Origin: Tissierella praeacuta_A
GTDB taxonomy: Bacteria; Bacillota; Clostridia; Tissierellales; Tissierellaceae
Assembly (NCBI RefSeq): GCF_040396155.1
Contig: NZ_JBEBOY010000012.1
Coordinates: 22,565-86,564 of the forward strand
Length of the DNA: 64,000 nt
Direction of reading: 5' to 3'
The notes beneath the pieces are model-generated. The model saw nothing but the letters and a program-made list of their open reading frames with translations, did not search any database and was not told the origin of the DNA. The stretch's first letter is position 1; each line of letters begins with the position of its first letter. Positions 34,457 through 43,575 of the stretch are shown here, piece by piece. The translations under genes and the position numbers were made by a program.

Positions 34457-34876
34457 TTACCTATTTTTTATTCCATGCATCTTCAATATAATCTCTATTT
34501 CTCTAATACCTTTATTCAACTTTCTAGCAATTTCTTCCTGTGTTAGTCCGAGATTCGCTAATTCTAAAATCTTATTATGAAGTAAATTTATATTAGAGCT
34601 ATTTAAATTGTCATTATTTATAGATTCATCTATATTATATAATTGCTTCTCATTCTTTTTTTTATTTTCAATATTTATTATTTCTAATTTAGAATTAATT
34701 ATCTCGTCAACTTCCTCAGCTCTTTTTTTAGTGAGGTTATAGTATTCTTTTACTCTCTTTTCTATTAAGTTTAAATCATTAACTACAATTTTGTTATTAA
34801 TTAAATCTTTTCTTATTGTATAAATCGAACAGATAATTAGAATTGTTCCAACTACACTTAAAATGATAGGTATCAT
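34457..34876 (-). CDS. SwrB/YlxL-like membrane-anchored protein (DUF6115 type)
   Basis: A 139-residue protein with one N-terminal membrane segment (about residues 2-20), a charged coiled linker, and a C-terminal helix-turn-helix-like module (GLTQEEIARKLNKGIREIEI near 110-130). The same architecture and place, between the flagellar sigma gene and rpsB, are found for SwrB of Bacillus, which promotes assembly of the flagellar export apparatus. Sequence identity to SwrB itself cannot be judged here. The ATG overlaps no neighbour; the gene is the last of the fla/che operon. Confidence 0.65.
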   Translation of the reverse strand: MIPIILSVVGTILIICSIYTIRKDLINNKIVVNDLNLIEKRVKEYYNLTKKRAEEVDEIINSKLEIINIENKKKNEKQLYNIDESINNDNLNSSNINLLHNKILELANLGLTQEEIARKLNKGIREIEIILKMHGIKNR

Positions 34877-34888
34877 CGCACACCTCTA

Positions 34889-35200
34889 TTATATTCGTAT
34901 ATCAACATTCTTTCCTATATCTTTGGGTTTTATTTCTTCATTAGAAGGTTTTTCTGATTTTTTACGTTTTTTATCCTGTGAATTGCCATGTTTTTTTGAA
35001 CTATTATTATCACAAATTCTAGACTTATTACTTTTTTCTGTGTCTAGAACTCTCTTTTTATTTTTATTTACGATTTTCTCTTGCTGAATGAATCCACTTT
35101 CTACAATATTTCTATTTTTAATATTTTCTATATATTTCGCACTTGACATCTCTTGGGTTTTCGGAAGCATAACATTGTAATCAATAGGCTTAATAGACAT
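34889..35200 (-). CDS. Small basic hypothetical protein of the flagellar operon
   Basis: A 103-residue protein that I do not recognise by function. It starts MSIKPIDYNVMLPKTQEM and is then dominated by Lys, Asn, Ser and Glu, with no predicted membrane segment or fold; most of it looks disordered. It lies tightly between fapA (11 bp) and the swrB-like gene (12 bp), with a clear GAGGTG ribosome binding site, so it is a real gene. The N-terminal IDYNVMLPK segment may be the conserved part. A flagellar role is inferred from position only. Confidence 0.7.
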   Translation of the reverse strand: MSIKPIDYNVMLPKTQEMSSAKYIENIKNRNIVESGFIQQEKIVNKNKKRVLDTEKSNKSRICDNNSSKKHGNSQDKKRKKSEKPSNEEIKPKDIGKNVDIRI

Positions 35201-35211
35201 ACAATCACCTC

Positions 35212-36591
35212 TTAATATGGACCAACTTTTATATCCCCATCTTCTCTATAAAATGTACATCTCTTCATTTCGTCTCTTATATACATAATACTATTCCCAA
35301 TAATGATTTTAACTCCTGGATAAATAGTATCTGCAACTTTTATTTGACCCCTAGATAAAATATTCATTTGGCTTTTTAATTCATCTAATTCTCTTCCCAT
35401 TTTACTAACTTCTAGACTTAATGATAGTTGTGCTTTACTAAGTTCATCATATAGTTCTTCTTTTCTAGCATCAAGCTTATTTGACCTTTTCAGCACTTCC
35501 AACACTTTAAGAGATTGATTTATTTTTTCAAGATTCTCTTTAGAAGTCTTAAATTTTTCATCTATTTCATCATATTTCTGTTTATTATGGGTATCAAGGC
35601 CTACCTCCAATACTGTAGTTGTTGCCATTGTAGAGCCAATTATTCTAGCTCTAATTTCATACTTAGCTCTACAAACTCCTCCAACTATAAGTCCCTTTTT
35701 ACCGAGAACAAGTATATTTGCCCTAGAAGCAACTTCACTATGCATAATAGCCTCTGCAGTTATGTTAGCCCCTACGTCTACGACGGAATTTTCAATAAAT
35801 TTAGTAGATAAGTTCCCCTTAGTATTAATAGTTAATCTATTATACCCCTGGATTCCTTGTCGAATTAAAATATCTCCATCTGATTGAATTAATCCACCTT
35901 CTAATGCACCTTTTACTTCCACAGCGCCTCCAGTTGTTAAAGTAAATCCATTTAAAATATCCTTATTTACAATTACATTTCCTTCAAATTTAATATTTCC
36001 AGTACTATTATCAATATTTTCTACAACTAATAATTCTGAAACACTAATCTTACCATTTTTAAACTCAATTAATCCATTAATTTCTGACTGTAAAAACATT
36101 TCATCTGAAGAAATCTTCACATTCTTTCCATATTTAAATTTAGGTGTTCTACCTTTAACATATGGTATTATATCTCCATTGACCTTTATTCCTTCTTCTC
36201 CTTCAGTTGGAAGTATTAACTCAGCTAAAATATCATCTTCATTAGTAGTGTTAATAGAATCTAATTCTCTATAATCCACAGTGCCATCATCGTTTAATTT
36301 AGGTAGTAATGGTTTTTCCATTTCGAAATGATATTTAATACTCCCATCCTTACCAGGCACTGACAGTTCTCCTTCAGCAATACAAAATTTTTCACCTATG
36401 GCTCTATTATTTAAGATATTTATTAACAATTTTTCATTTAACCCATATTTAATATATTCTTTTATCTCACTTAATATATTTTCTATATTTAATTCAGACT
36501 TATTTTCACCCTCATCTTCCAATAGAGTAATATATCCATATAGTCCATCTTTGCTGACTTCTAGTATTATGTCATTACCTATATTATACAT
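35212..36591 (-). CDS. fapA: FapA (DUF342) family protein
   Basis: A 459-residue DUF342 protein: a mixed N-terminal domain (about 1-170), a right-handed beta-solenoid core of short glycine-rich turns (about 175-330; for example GNVIVNKDILNGF, GDILIRQGIQGY), a coiled coil (about 345-405) and a short C-terminal beta segment. FapA in Vibrio links flagellar placement and glucose signalling; in clostridia it sits beside fliA. Here it lies between fliA and the small hypothetical gene. The function in this lineage is not established. Confidence 0.85.
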   Translation of the reverse strand: MYNIGNDIILEVSKDGLYGYITLLEDEGENKSELNIENILSEIKEYIKYGLNEKLLINILNNRAIGEKFCIAEGELSVPGKDGSIKYHFEMEKPLLPKLNDDGTVDYRELDSINTTNEDDILAELILPTEGEEGIKVNGDIIPYVKGRTPKFKYGKNVKISSDEMFLQSEINGLIEFKNGKISVSELLVVENIDNSTGNIKFEGNVIVNKDILNGFTLTTGGAVEVKGALEGGLIQSDGDILIRQGIQGYNRLTINTKGNLSTKFIENSVVDVGANITAEAIMHSEVASRANILVLGKKGLIVGGVCRAKYEIRARIIGSTMATTTVLEVGLDTHNKQKYDEIDEKFKTSKENLEKINQSLKVLEVLKRSNKLDARKEELYDELSKAQLSLSLEVSKMGRELDELKSQMNILSRGQIKVADTIYPGVKIIIGNSIMYIRDEMKRCTFYREDGDIKVGPY

Positions 36592-36601
36592 ATTGCACCT
36601 C

Positions 36602-37351
36602 CTAAGATCCCTTAACTATTCCTTCTTTCTCTAAACAATTTTTAATGTTCAAAATAGCCTTACTATGTATTTGGGAAATTCTAGATTCAGATAACCCCAT
36701 AATATTTCCAATTTCCTTATAAGTTAATTCTTCATAATAATACAAAGAGATTACTAATCTTTCATTTTTATTTAATAAATCAATTGAATTAGCTAAGATA
36801 TTTTTCATTTCTGATATTTCATAGATTTCTTCTGGAACATTCAAATCTTTTTGATTTTCTAAAAAGTAGTCACCATTTGTTAATAAGAGTTCTTCTAAGG
36901 ACGAAACATTGAAGGTTGATATATCCGACAATATCAACTCCAATTCATTTAATGAAATATCCAGTTGTTTTGCTATTTCATCATTTGTTGGACTTCTTCC
37001 TAATTTATTTTCAAGAAAGGATATTGAGTTTTGAATATCTTTAGATTTTTTTCTCAAAGATCTAGGAATCCAATCTAACTTTCTAATATTATCTATTATG
37101 GCTCCCTTTATTCTTATTTGGGCATAAGTTTCAAATTTAATATTCTTTGTTATATCAAATTTATCAATACTATCTATTAATCCAAGAACCCCATATCCTA
37201 ATAAATCATCATACTCTATTTTACTTCCGTAAAAATTATACATTCTTCCAGCAACAATCTTGACTAAGTTTATATAATTTTCTATTAATGTTTTTTTAAT
37301 TTCTTTATCTTTAGTATTAGTATATTTTATCCATAAGTTCTCAACATCCAT
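36602..37351 (-). CDS. fliA: Flagellar sigma factor (FliA/SigD/WhiG type)
   Basis: Sigma-28 for late flagellar and chemotaxis genes. The 249-residue protein has region 2 (YGVLGLIDSIDKFD, FETYAQIRIKGAIID), region 3 (LGRSPTNDEIAKQLDISLNEL) and region 4 (YYEELTYKEIGNIMGLSESRISQIHSKA split over 205-235). Its RKLDWIPRSLRKK segment is typical of SigD. I start at the ATG at 37351, seven bases after GGAGG; an upstream ATG lies inside that ribosome binding site. As in Bacillus it follows cheD. No anti-sigma FlgM gene is in the window. Confidence 0.95.
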   Translation of the reverse strand: MDVENLWIKYTNTKDKEIKKTLIENYINLVKIVAGRMYNFYGSKIEYDDLLGYGVLGLIDSIDKFDITKNIKFETYAQIRIKGAIIDNIRKLDWIPRSLRKKSKDIQNSISFLENKLGRSPTNDEIAKQLDISLNELELILSDISTFNVSSLEELLLTNGDYFLENQKDLNVPEEIYEISEMKNILANSIDLLNKNERLVISLYYYEELTYKEIGNIMGLSESRISQIHSKAILNIKNCLEKEGIVKGS

Positions 37352-37371
37352 TTTATTCCCTCCCATGGAAA

Positions 37372-37860
37372 TTATATCGTTTTTTCTCCATGGCCAATAG
37401 TTCTTACTTGCAGTAATCCATCAACAGAATTCAGTATTATAGTTCTACCAAAATTGCCACCAGTATCTTCTGAAACAATTTTTATTTTTAACTCTTTCAA
37501 TTTATCCTTAGTGGCAATTACATTTCTTTCACCAATTTTTAGAATATTATTGTTTGAATTAAAGTTAAACATTTGTGAACCGCCAGCAATCTTAGCTATT
37601 AGATTGTTTTTATTCGCACCAGACTTTATCATTAAGTCTACTAACTCATCAATTCCAGTATCTGCAAACTTAGCCTTATTATCATTATTTTTTATTTCTT
37701 TGCTTGAAGGTAACATAATATGAGCTAATCCAGCAACTTTGTTAATTTTATCGTACAATGTAATTCCAACACAAGAGCCCAATCCCAACGTAGTCAATAA
37801 ATGAGGTGCTTTCGTTACACTTAGGTCAGCCATTCCAATTTTAATAATTTTAACATCCAT
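37372..37860 (-). CDS. cheD: Chemoreceptor glutamine deamidase CheD
   Basis: CheD deamidates receptor glutamines and, bound to CheC, is itself regulated by CheY-P. The 162-residue protein has the catalytic Cys30 in GLGSCVGITLYD and His47 in GLAHIMLP, followed by KIAGGSQMF near 90 and a SEDTGGNFGRTI C-terminal block. The start ATG lies one base after the cheC stop, and its ribosome binding site AGGGG is inside cheC. The cheC-cheD pair is the Bacillus-type adaptation module. Confidence 0.95.
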   Translation of the reverse strand: MDVKIIKIGMADLSVTKAPHLLTTLGLGSCVGITLYDKINKVAGLAHIMLPSSKEIKNNDNKAKFADTGIDELVDLMIKSGANKNNLIAKIAGGSQMFNFNSNNNILKIGERNVIATKDKLKELKIKIVSEDTGGNFGRTIILNSVDGLLQVRTIGHGEKTI

Positions 37861-37861
37861 T

Positions 37862-38476
37862 TCATTTTACCCCTAACGCTATTAATATTTTATCGAAGGA
37901 AGATAGATCTGGAAGGAAGAATAAGTTTCCAGAAACAAGGTTTTCTTCTTCTTCAAAAATCGTCTCTATCATCAATGCATGATCTGAAACATGGCCATAT
38001 TGAATTGCTGGTACACTAAGAATAGCACCTGCCATATCGATGGAAATAGATGGAATAGATATAAATATCTTTAACCCAGTAAGGGCAGATAAGGAATTTG
38101 CATATGAAGATGCAATAATATTGCCTATTTCAGATAATGCTGATATATCCATATCGTCAAGTTCCTTGTTCTCTTTTTTCCTGTTATATAATAAATTAGT
38201 CAAGTTTATTGCAGAATCAATATCTAAAGCAAACATCATATTTCCAACAACATCTTCCATTAACTCAAAATAAATCCCTACTACTAAATTCTCTTCTCCA
38301 CCTAATATTTCAGCAACATCTTTAAATTCCATTATACGAACATTTGGAACCCTCATATCAATTTTTTTAGATATCATACCTGCCAAAGCAGTAGCTGCAT
38401 TTCCAGCCCCTATATTTCCCAATTCTTTAAGTACATCTATCATAAAATTATTTAAATTATCAACATTTATTGTCAT
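37862..38476 (-). CDS. cheC: CheY-P phosphatase CheC
   Basis: CheC dephosphorylates CheY-P and binds CheD. The 204-residue protein has two pseudo-symmetrical active sites: ELGNIGAGNAATALAGM near residue 18 and SEIGNIIASSYANSLSALTGL near 115, each with the E-x-x-N pattern required for catalysis. The receptor-adaptation role follows from the neighbouring cheD. It lies 11 bp after cheW, with a GGGGG ribosome binding site. Confidence 0.95.
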   Translation of the reverse strand: MTINVDNLNNFMIDVLKELGNIGAGNAATALAGMISKKIDMRVPNVRIMEFKDVAEILGGEENLVVGIYFELMEDVVGNMMFALDIDSAINLTNLLYNRKKENKELDDMDISALSEIGNIIASSYANSLSALTGLKIFISIPSISIDMAGAILSVPAIQYGHVSDHALMIETIFEEEENLVSGNLFFLPDLSSFDKILIALGVK

Positions 38477-38487
38477 CTAATTGCCCC

Positions 38488-38919
38488 CTAGTGCTCAAAA
38501 ACTTTTGATAAATCAAGTAATATTATCAATCTCTCTTTGATTTTACCAATCCCTTGAATATAATATAAATATTCATTTTCATAAGAAGTAGGTGGAGCAT
38601 CAATATCGTCATTGTGTATTTCTATAACCTCAGATGATGAATCTACTATAAGTCCTGATACAATATCTTCATTTGAAACGATTATAATACGTGAATTATT
38701 ATCTATTTCTTTAGGTTCCATATTAAGTTTCAACCTTAAATCAATTATAGAAATTACTTCACCTCTTAGATTAATGACGCCTTTTACATAGTTTGGAGCA
38801 TTAGGTATTCTAGTTGACTCTTGCATTTTTTCTATAGATATTACTTTATTAATAGGTATTCCATAATATTCTTTACATAATTTAAATACAACATATTTAT
38901 TATCAATTACCTCAGACAT
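38488..38919 (-). CDS. cheW: Chemotaxis coupling protein CheW
   Basis: CheW links receptors to CheA. The 143-residue SH3-like protein has the family start KYVVFKLCKEYYGIPINKV and the conserved central block IPNAPNYVKGVINLRGEVISIIDLR split over residues 37-62. Its full length is one CheW domain with no receiver domain, so it is CheW and not CheV. It follows cheA by 13 bp. Confidence 0.96.
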   Translation of the reverse strand: MSEVIDNKYVVFKLCKEYYGIPINKVISIEKMQESTRIPNAPNYVKGVINLRGEVISIIDLRLKLNMEPKEIDNNSRIIIVSNEDIVSGLIVDSSSEVIEIHNDDIDAPPTSYENEYLYYIQGIGKIKERLIILLDLSKVFEH

Positions 38920-38932
38920 TCTGACTCCCCCC

Positions 38933-40966
38933 TTATATTATCGAATTAACATCTAAAATTAATGAAATATTACCGTTACCAAGAATTGTAGCACCAGATA
39001 AATATTTTACTCCAGATAAATATTTTCCTAAACTTTTTATAACTATTTCCTGTTGTCCAATTAAATCATCAACTATTAAGCCAGCCTGTTTATCTCCCTT
39101 TTTAACTACAACTACAATTAATTCATCATTTTCTCTATCATCTTTAATGCCTAACATATCCTTTAATCTTATAATAGGCAACGTCATATTTCTATATAAT
39201 ACAACTTCTTGACCTTGTACATCTGTTATTTGGCTGCTTGAAATATTAATTATTTCAGTAATAGAACTTAAAGGAATTGCATATATTTCTTCACTTAGTT
39301 TTATAAGTAATGCTTGAATTATAGCTAATGTTAAAGGAATTCTGATTATAAACTTACTTCCTTTGCCTTTTACACTTTGTATTTCTATATTTCCATTTAT
39401 TGATTCAATTTTACTTTTAACAACATCAAGTCCAACACCTCTACCTGAAACATCAGATATAGTCTCAGCCGTACTAAAGCCAGGCCTAAATAATAAGTTA
39501 ATACAATCTTCTACTGACAAACTCTCCGCTTCTTTTTCATCTATTACTCCTTTTTCAATTGCCTTCTTTTTGATTAAATTATGGTCCATTCCCTTTCCAT
39601 CATCTTCTACTTCAACTACAACATTGTTACCATCTGGATAGGATTTAAGTATAACAGTTCCAGTTTCAGGTTTTCCAGCTTTGATTCTATCTGCAGGAAG
39701 TTCAATTCCATGGTCGATAGAATTCCTAATCATATGAATTAAAGGATCTCCTATTTCATCAATGACGGTTCTATCTACTTCAGTATCTTCACCACTCATT
39801 TCTAAATCTATTTCTTTTCCTAGCTCCTTTGATAAATCTCTCACTAATCTTGGGAACCTGTTAAAAACTCTTTCAATTGGAACCATTCTAACCTTCATTA
39901 CAGCATCATGCAAATTAGTAGTTATTCTCTCTAAATACTCAATTGCTTCTATCATATTTTCACCAGTTGTTCTTTCACTTAAATCGTCCATTCTGGTTTT
40001 AATTATTATCAATTCACTGACTAAATTCATTAAGTTGTCTAACCTATCTATATCTACCCTAACTGTTTTACCTATTTTTCCCGCATGACTTTGGGTTGTT
40101 TTTTCATTCTTCTCCTTATGCTCAGCTTTTGAAACTTTAGAATTGTTAGGTTTTTGCGATTCGCTAGATTTAGGTTGACTATCTTGACTACTTTGACTAA
40201 CTTGATTGTCTTGACTATTAGAATTAACATTTTCAAAATTCGATAAATTGATTTGCTCTACTTCTGAAATTTGATTTAATTCATTTAAAATATTTGCCTT
40301 TTCATAACTACTTACCAACATAACAGAAAATCCTAAATCAAATTTTTCATCTTCAATATCTTCTACAGAAGGATTGGAATAAATTATCTCGCCGAAACTT
40401 TCTAGAGTATTAAATATGATAAATGCCCTAGCAGCTTTTAACATGCAGGATTCATTTAATACAAAATCTATATTATAGATATTTAGGCCTTCTTTTTCAG
40501 CCTTATCCACTACTTCTAAGACAAATTTATCAATATTCAATTCATTTATCTCATTGCCATTTTGTTTTGTATTTTTTTCTTTATTCAATAAATTTGTTAA
40601 CTTATCTATTAATGGTTGATTTGTATCATCATCCTCTGTTCCATAATCAATAATATGATTTACTGAAGAGTCTAAAGTATCAAAACACTCAAATAAAATA
40701 TCAATTATTTCTTCAGATAATTCGATATCATTATTTCTTGCAGCCTGTAAAACATTTTCCATCTCATGAGTTAAATTAGCCATATTATGAAATCCCATAG
40801 TACCTGACATACCTTTAATTGTATGAGCCACTCTAAAAATTTCATTTATATTTCCTAAGTGAGAAGGATTTTTTTCTAATTCTAATAAAACATCATTCAT
40901 ACTTTGCAGATGTTCCTTTGCTTCTTCAACAAATATGTTTATATATTGACTAATATCTAAATCCAT
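38933..40966 (-). CDS. cheA: Chemotaxis histidine kinase CheA
   Basis: The class II histidine kinase that phosphorylates CheY and CheB. The 677-residue protein has the P1 phosphotransfer domain with His48 in RVAHTIKGMSG, a P2-like region (about 150-235), a low-complexity Ser/Gln linker (about 240-290), and the P3 dimerisation helices. The P4 kinase domain carries IRNSIDHGIELP (N box), DDGKGMD and GRGVGLDVV (G boxes), and P5 is the CheW-like end. It overlaps or abuts cheB closely (2 bp). Confidence 0.97.
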   Translation of the reverse strand: MDLDISQYINIFVEEAKEHLQSMNDVLLELEKNPSHLGNINEIFRVAHTIKGMSGTMGFHNMANLTHEMENVLQAARNNDIELSEEIIDILFECFDTLDSSVNHIIDYGTEDDDTNQPLIDKLTNLLNKEKNTKQNGNEINELNIDKFVLEVVDKAEKEGLNIYNIDFVLNESCMLKAARAFIIFNTLESFGEIIYSNPSVEDIEDEKFDLGFSVMLVSSYEKANILNELNQISEVEQINLSNFENVNSNSQDNQVSQSSQDSQPKSSESQKPNNSKVSKAEHKEKNEKTTQSHAGKIGKTVRVDIDRLDNLMNLVSELIIIKTRMDDLSERTTGENMIEAIEYLERITTNLHDAVMKVRMVPIERVFNRFPRLVRDLSKELGKEIDLEMSGEDTEVDRTVIDEIGDPLIHMIRNSIDHGIELPADRIKAGKPETGTVILKSYPDGNNVVVEVEDDGKGMDHNLIKKKAIEKGVIDEKEAESLSVEDCINLLFRPGFSTAETISDVSGRGVGLDVVKSKIESINGNIEIQSVKGKGSKFIIRIPLTLAIIQALLIKLSEEIYAIPLSSITEIINISSSQITDVQGQEVVLYRNMTLPIIRLKDMLGIKDDRENDELIVVVVKKGDKQAGLIVDDLIGQQEIVIKSLGKYLSGVKYLSGATILGNGNISLILDVNSII

Positions 40967-40968
40967 AA

Positions 40969-42018
40969 CTACACCCCCACTTTATTTATTATTTTATCTG
41001 CAATCTTATCTATAGGTAATATTACATCTATACAATTTGTAGCAATAGCCGATTTAGGCATACCAAATACGACTGAAGTTGTTTCATCTTGAGCTATAGT
41101 ATAACTACCAGCTTGTCTCATCTCAATTATGCCCTTTGTTCCATCAGAGCCCATACCGGTTAAAATAACTCCTGTTTTAGAATATCCATTGATTCTCGCT
41201 ACTGATTCCATCATCTTATCAACAGTTGGTCTCAAACCCATAACTTGAGGCTCTTTATTTAATCTTATTACAAGACCTTTTTCTTCTTTCATTATAGTCA
41301 TATGATAATCTCCTGGAGCAATATATCCCCATCCCCTTGACAATATATCTCCTTCTTCAGCTTCTTTAATTCTTATATTTGAAATAGAATTTAATCTATC
41401 AGCTAAAGATTTAGTAAATTTAGGTGGCATATGTTGTACTATTACAATTGAAGCATTAATATTTGCAGGTAATTCTGGTATTAAAGTTTGTAATGCCCTT
41501 GGTCCACCTGTAGAAGTTCCAATAGCTACAATATTATTAAAATTTTCATGTATAATATCGGACCTATCTTTAAATATCTTTATTGGACTTATTTTTTTAA
41601 TAGGCTTTCTATTATAAAGTTTTGACCTTGACCCAGCTTTGACTTTTTCTATAATCTCTCTTTTAATATCTTCTTGACTTAAACTAAAAACATTTGTAGG
41701 TTTGGGTAAGAAATCAACAGCGCCTTCATCTAATGCCTTTAATGTAAGTTCAGCACCTTCAGAAGTTAAAGAACTAATCATGATGACAGGTAAATTACTG
41801 TGTTTTATCACTATATGTTTTAATGTTGTTAATCCATCCATTAGAGGCATTTCTATATCTAAAGTTACTATATCTGGTTTTAAAATTTCTATCTTTTCTA
41901 ATGCTTCTTGTCCATTTTTTGCAGTACCTATAACTGATATCTCAGAGTCTGAACTAAGAATATCAGTTAGTATCTTCCTAATTAGAGCAGAATCATCTAC
42001 TATCAAAACTTTTATCAT
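40969..42018 (-). CDS. cheB: Chemotaxis response regulator methylesterase CheB
   Basis: CheB removes methyl groups from receptors when phosphorylated by CheA. The 349-residue protein has a receiver domain with phospho-acceptor Asp54 in TLDIEMP and a methylesterase domain with Ser in AIGTSTGGPRAL near 170, His in VQHMPPKF near 195 and Asp in TGMGSDGTKG near 290. All three catalytic residues are kept. The partner methyltransferase CheR is not in the window. Confidence 0.96.
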   Translation of the reverse strand: MIKVLIVDDSALIRKILTDILSSDSEISVIGTAKNGQEALEKIEILKPDIVTLDIEMPLMDGLTTLKHIVIKHSNLPVIMISSLTSEGAELTLKALDEGAVDFLPKPTNVFSLSQEDIKREIIEKVKAGSRSKLYNRKPIKKISPIKIFKDRSDIIHENFNNIVAIGTSTGGPRALQTLIPELPANINASIVIVQHMPPKFTKSLADRLNSISNIRIKEAEEGDILSRGWGYIAPGDYHMTIMKEEKGLVIRLNKEPQVMGLRPTVDKMMESVARINGYSKTGVILTGMGSDGTKGIIEMRQAGSYTIAQDETTSVVFGMPKSAIATNCIDVILPIDKIADKIINKVGV

Positions 42019-42681
42019 CTAAATCAATCCTTTTAATCTTAAGATTCTTTGTCTTTCAAAAATATATTTTATAATTAAATCCCTGTCCTCTTCATTTATT
42101 TCTATAAATGAAACCCCAATACTAAATTTATAATTAAGACTTTCTATTTCTTCCGACCTTACAACTAATGCCTTAGACTTTATGACTGAGTCTCCTATTT
42201 TCAATGAACAAACTACTTCATCATCTACCTCATGTTCATAATTGCAATAAAGCTTCATCCCACCACCAGAAATATTAATAGTCTCACAGGATTCTACAAT
42301 TACCTCAATATTGTCTCCTTTAACTATTGAGTGCTCCTTATCTACACTTAATGTTTCTAAGAGTCTATAATAATTTCTCTGTTGAATATTTCTTGTTTCT
42401 GATATTCTTAATAATCTTAATGCATATATTGGAGAATTGTTTCTAGATAAAACTTTGGCAAGAAAATAGTGTCTTCCCATATTTTCAACATTATAGCAAA
42501 TCTCTATTTCTTCATCATTATGTATAAAAACCAAATTATTTTGCTTAATTGGTCCACTAATTATTAGTTCTCCAGTTTCAATTATATCTAAAACCTGAGA
42601 CGGATAAACTTCTTCATTATCTTTTAATCTTGTTATTTCTATTTTTGTACCAATATTTAAAAACTTAAAATCAGAGCCCAT
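42019..42681 (-). CDS. ycgR: PilZ-domain flagellar brake protein (YcgR/DgrA type)
   Basis: A 220-residue protein with an N-terminal YcgR_2-like domain (about 1-95; MGSDFKFLNIGTKIEI) and a C-terminal PilZ domain. The c-di-GMP-binding motif appears as RNYYRL near residue 102 and NISGGGMKL near 135, the variant of R-x-x-x-R and D/N-x-S-x-x-G; here only the first part of the arginine motif (QQRNYYR) is recognisable. It is expected to slow the motor when c-di-GMP is high. It lies between flhG and cheB with one-base spacing. Confidence 0.87.
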   Translation of the reverse strand: MGSDFKFLNIGTKIEITRLKDNEEVYPSQVLDIIETGELIISGPIKQNNLVFIHNDEEIEICYNVENMGRHYFLAKVLSRNNSPIYALRLLRISETRNIQQRNYYRLLETLSVDKEHSIVKGDNIEVIVESCETINISGGGMKLYCNYEHEVDDEVVCSLKIGDSVIKSKALVVRSEEIESLNYKFSIGVSFIEINEEDRDLIIKYIFERQRILRLKGLI

Positions 42682-43575
42682 TTAATCACCTCTTTTTAAA
42701 AACACATCTAATATCTTTTTAGCAAAGCTTTTCTTGTCACTTTCTGCTTCCGAATTTTTTTCACCTAAACAATCTATAGCCATGGCATTTATTCTTTTTG
42801 AGATAGAATTATTAGGGTGAGAAACTATAAAAGGCGTTTGATTTCTAACGGCATAATTAACTAAATCACTTTTTTCTATATATCCTAAATATCCGATTTG
42901 AATCTTTAAAAATTTATTAGAAGCATTGTATAATTTGTCAAAAATTCCTTTACCTTCTTTTCTATCCTTAACTAAATTAGAAACAATACTAACTTTTCCA
43001 CTAAATCCAGTATAAGTTATAGACTTTATTAAAGTATAAGAATCCATAAGAGATGTTGGATCTGGTGTACAAATAACGATTACTTCATCAGATGTCATAA
43101 TAAAATCAGTTACAGAGTTTGAAATTCCAGCCCCTGTATCTATTATTATATAATCAGTAGAGGTTTGTAATTTCTCAATTTCTTTAATTAATTTTGAAAA
43201 ATTATCATCTTTTAATAAATTTAATTCCTTTAAACCAGAGCCTCCAGAAATAATCTTTATCCCCTCTGGACCATTATTCATTATTTCAAATATATCCTTA
43301 TCGGAATAGATTATATCTGATATAGTATTAGTAACATCAATACCTGCTAATATCTCAATATTACTTAATCCTATATCAGCATCCATTACAACAACTTCAT
43401 ATCCTAATCTTCTAAGAGATATAGAAAAATTAACAGCAAAATTTGTCTTTCCAACTCCACCCTTTCCACTAGATATTGCAATAACCTTAGCCTTATCTTG
43501 GGATAATATTTTAGTTTCATTGTTTAAATCTCTTGATTGCATAATTTTTCGTAGTTTTTCTGCTTGATCAATCAT
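42682..43575 (-). CDS. flhG: MinD/ParA-like ATPase FlhG (YlxH)
   Basis: FlhG works with FlhF to set flagellar number and position. The 297-residue protein has the deviant Walker A SSGKGGVGKTNFAVN near residue 30, DADIGLSNIEIL near 62 and IIDTGAGIS near 145. I start at the ATG at 43575, preceded by GAGGAG and overlapping the flhF stop by 8 bases (ATGATTGA). A frame that extends 37 residues further would run over flhF and has no family match there. A short C-terminal basic tail may be the membrane helix. Confidence 0.92.
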   Translation of the reverse strand: MIDQAEKLRKIMQSRDLNNETKILSQDKAKVIAISSGKGGVGKTNFAVNFSISLRRLGYEVVVMDADIGLSNIEILAGIDVTNTISDIIYSDKDIFEIMNNGPEGIKIISGGSGLKELNLLKDDNFSKLIKEIEKLQTSTDYIIIDTGAGISNSVTDFIMTSDEVIVICTPDPTSLMDSYTLIKSITYTGFSGKVSIVSNLVKDRKEGKGIFDKLYNASNKFLKIQIGYLGYIEKSDLVNYAVRNQTPFIVSHPNNSISKRINAMAIDCLGEKNSEAESDKKSFAKKILDVFLKRGD

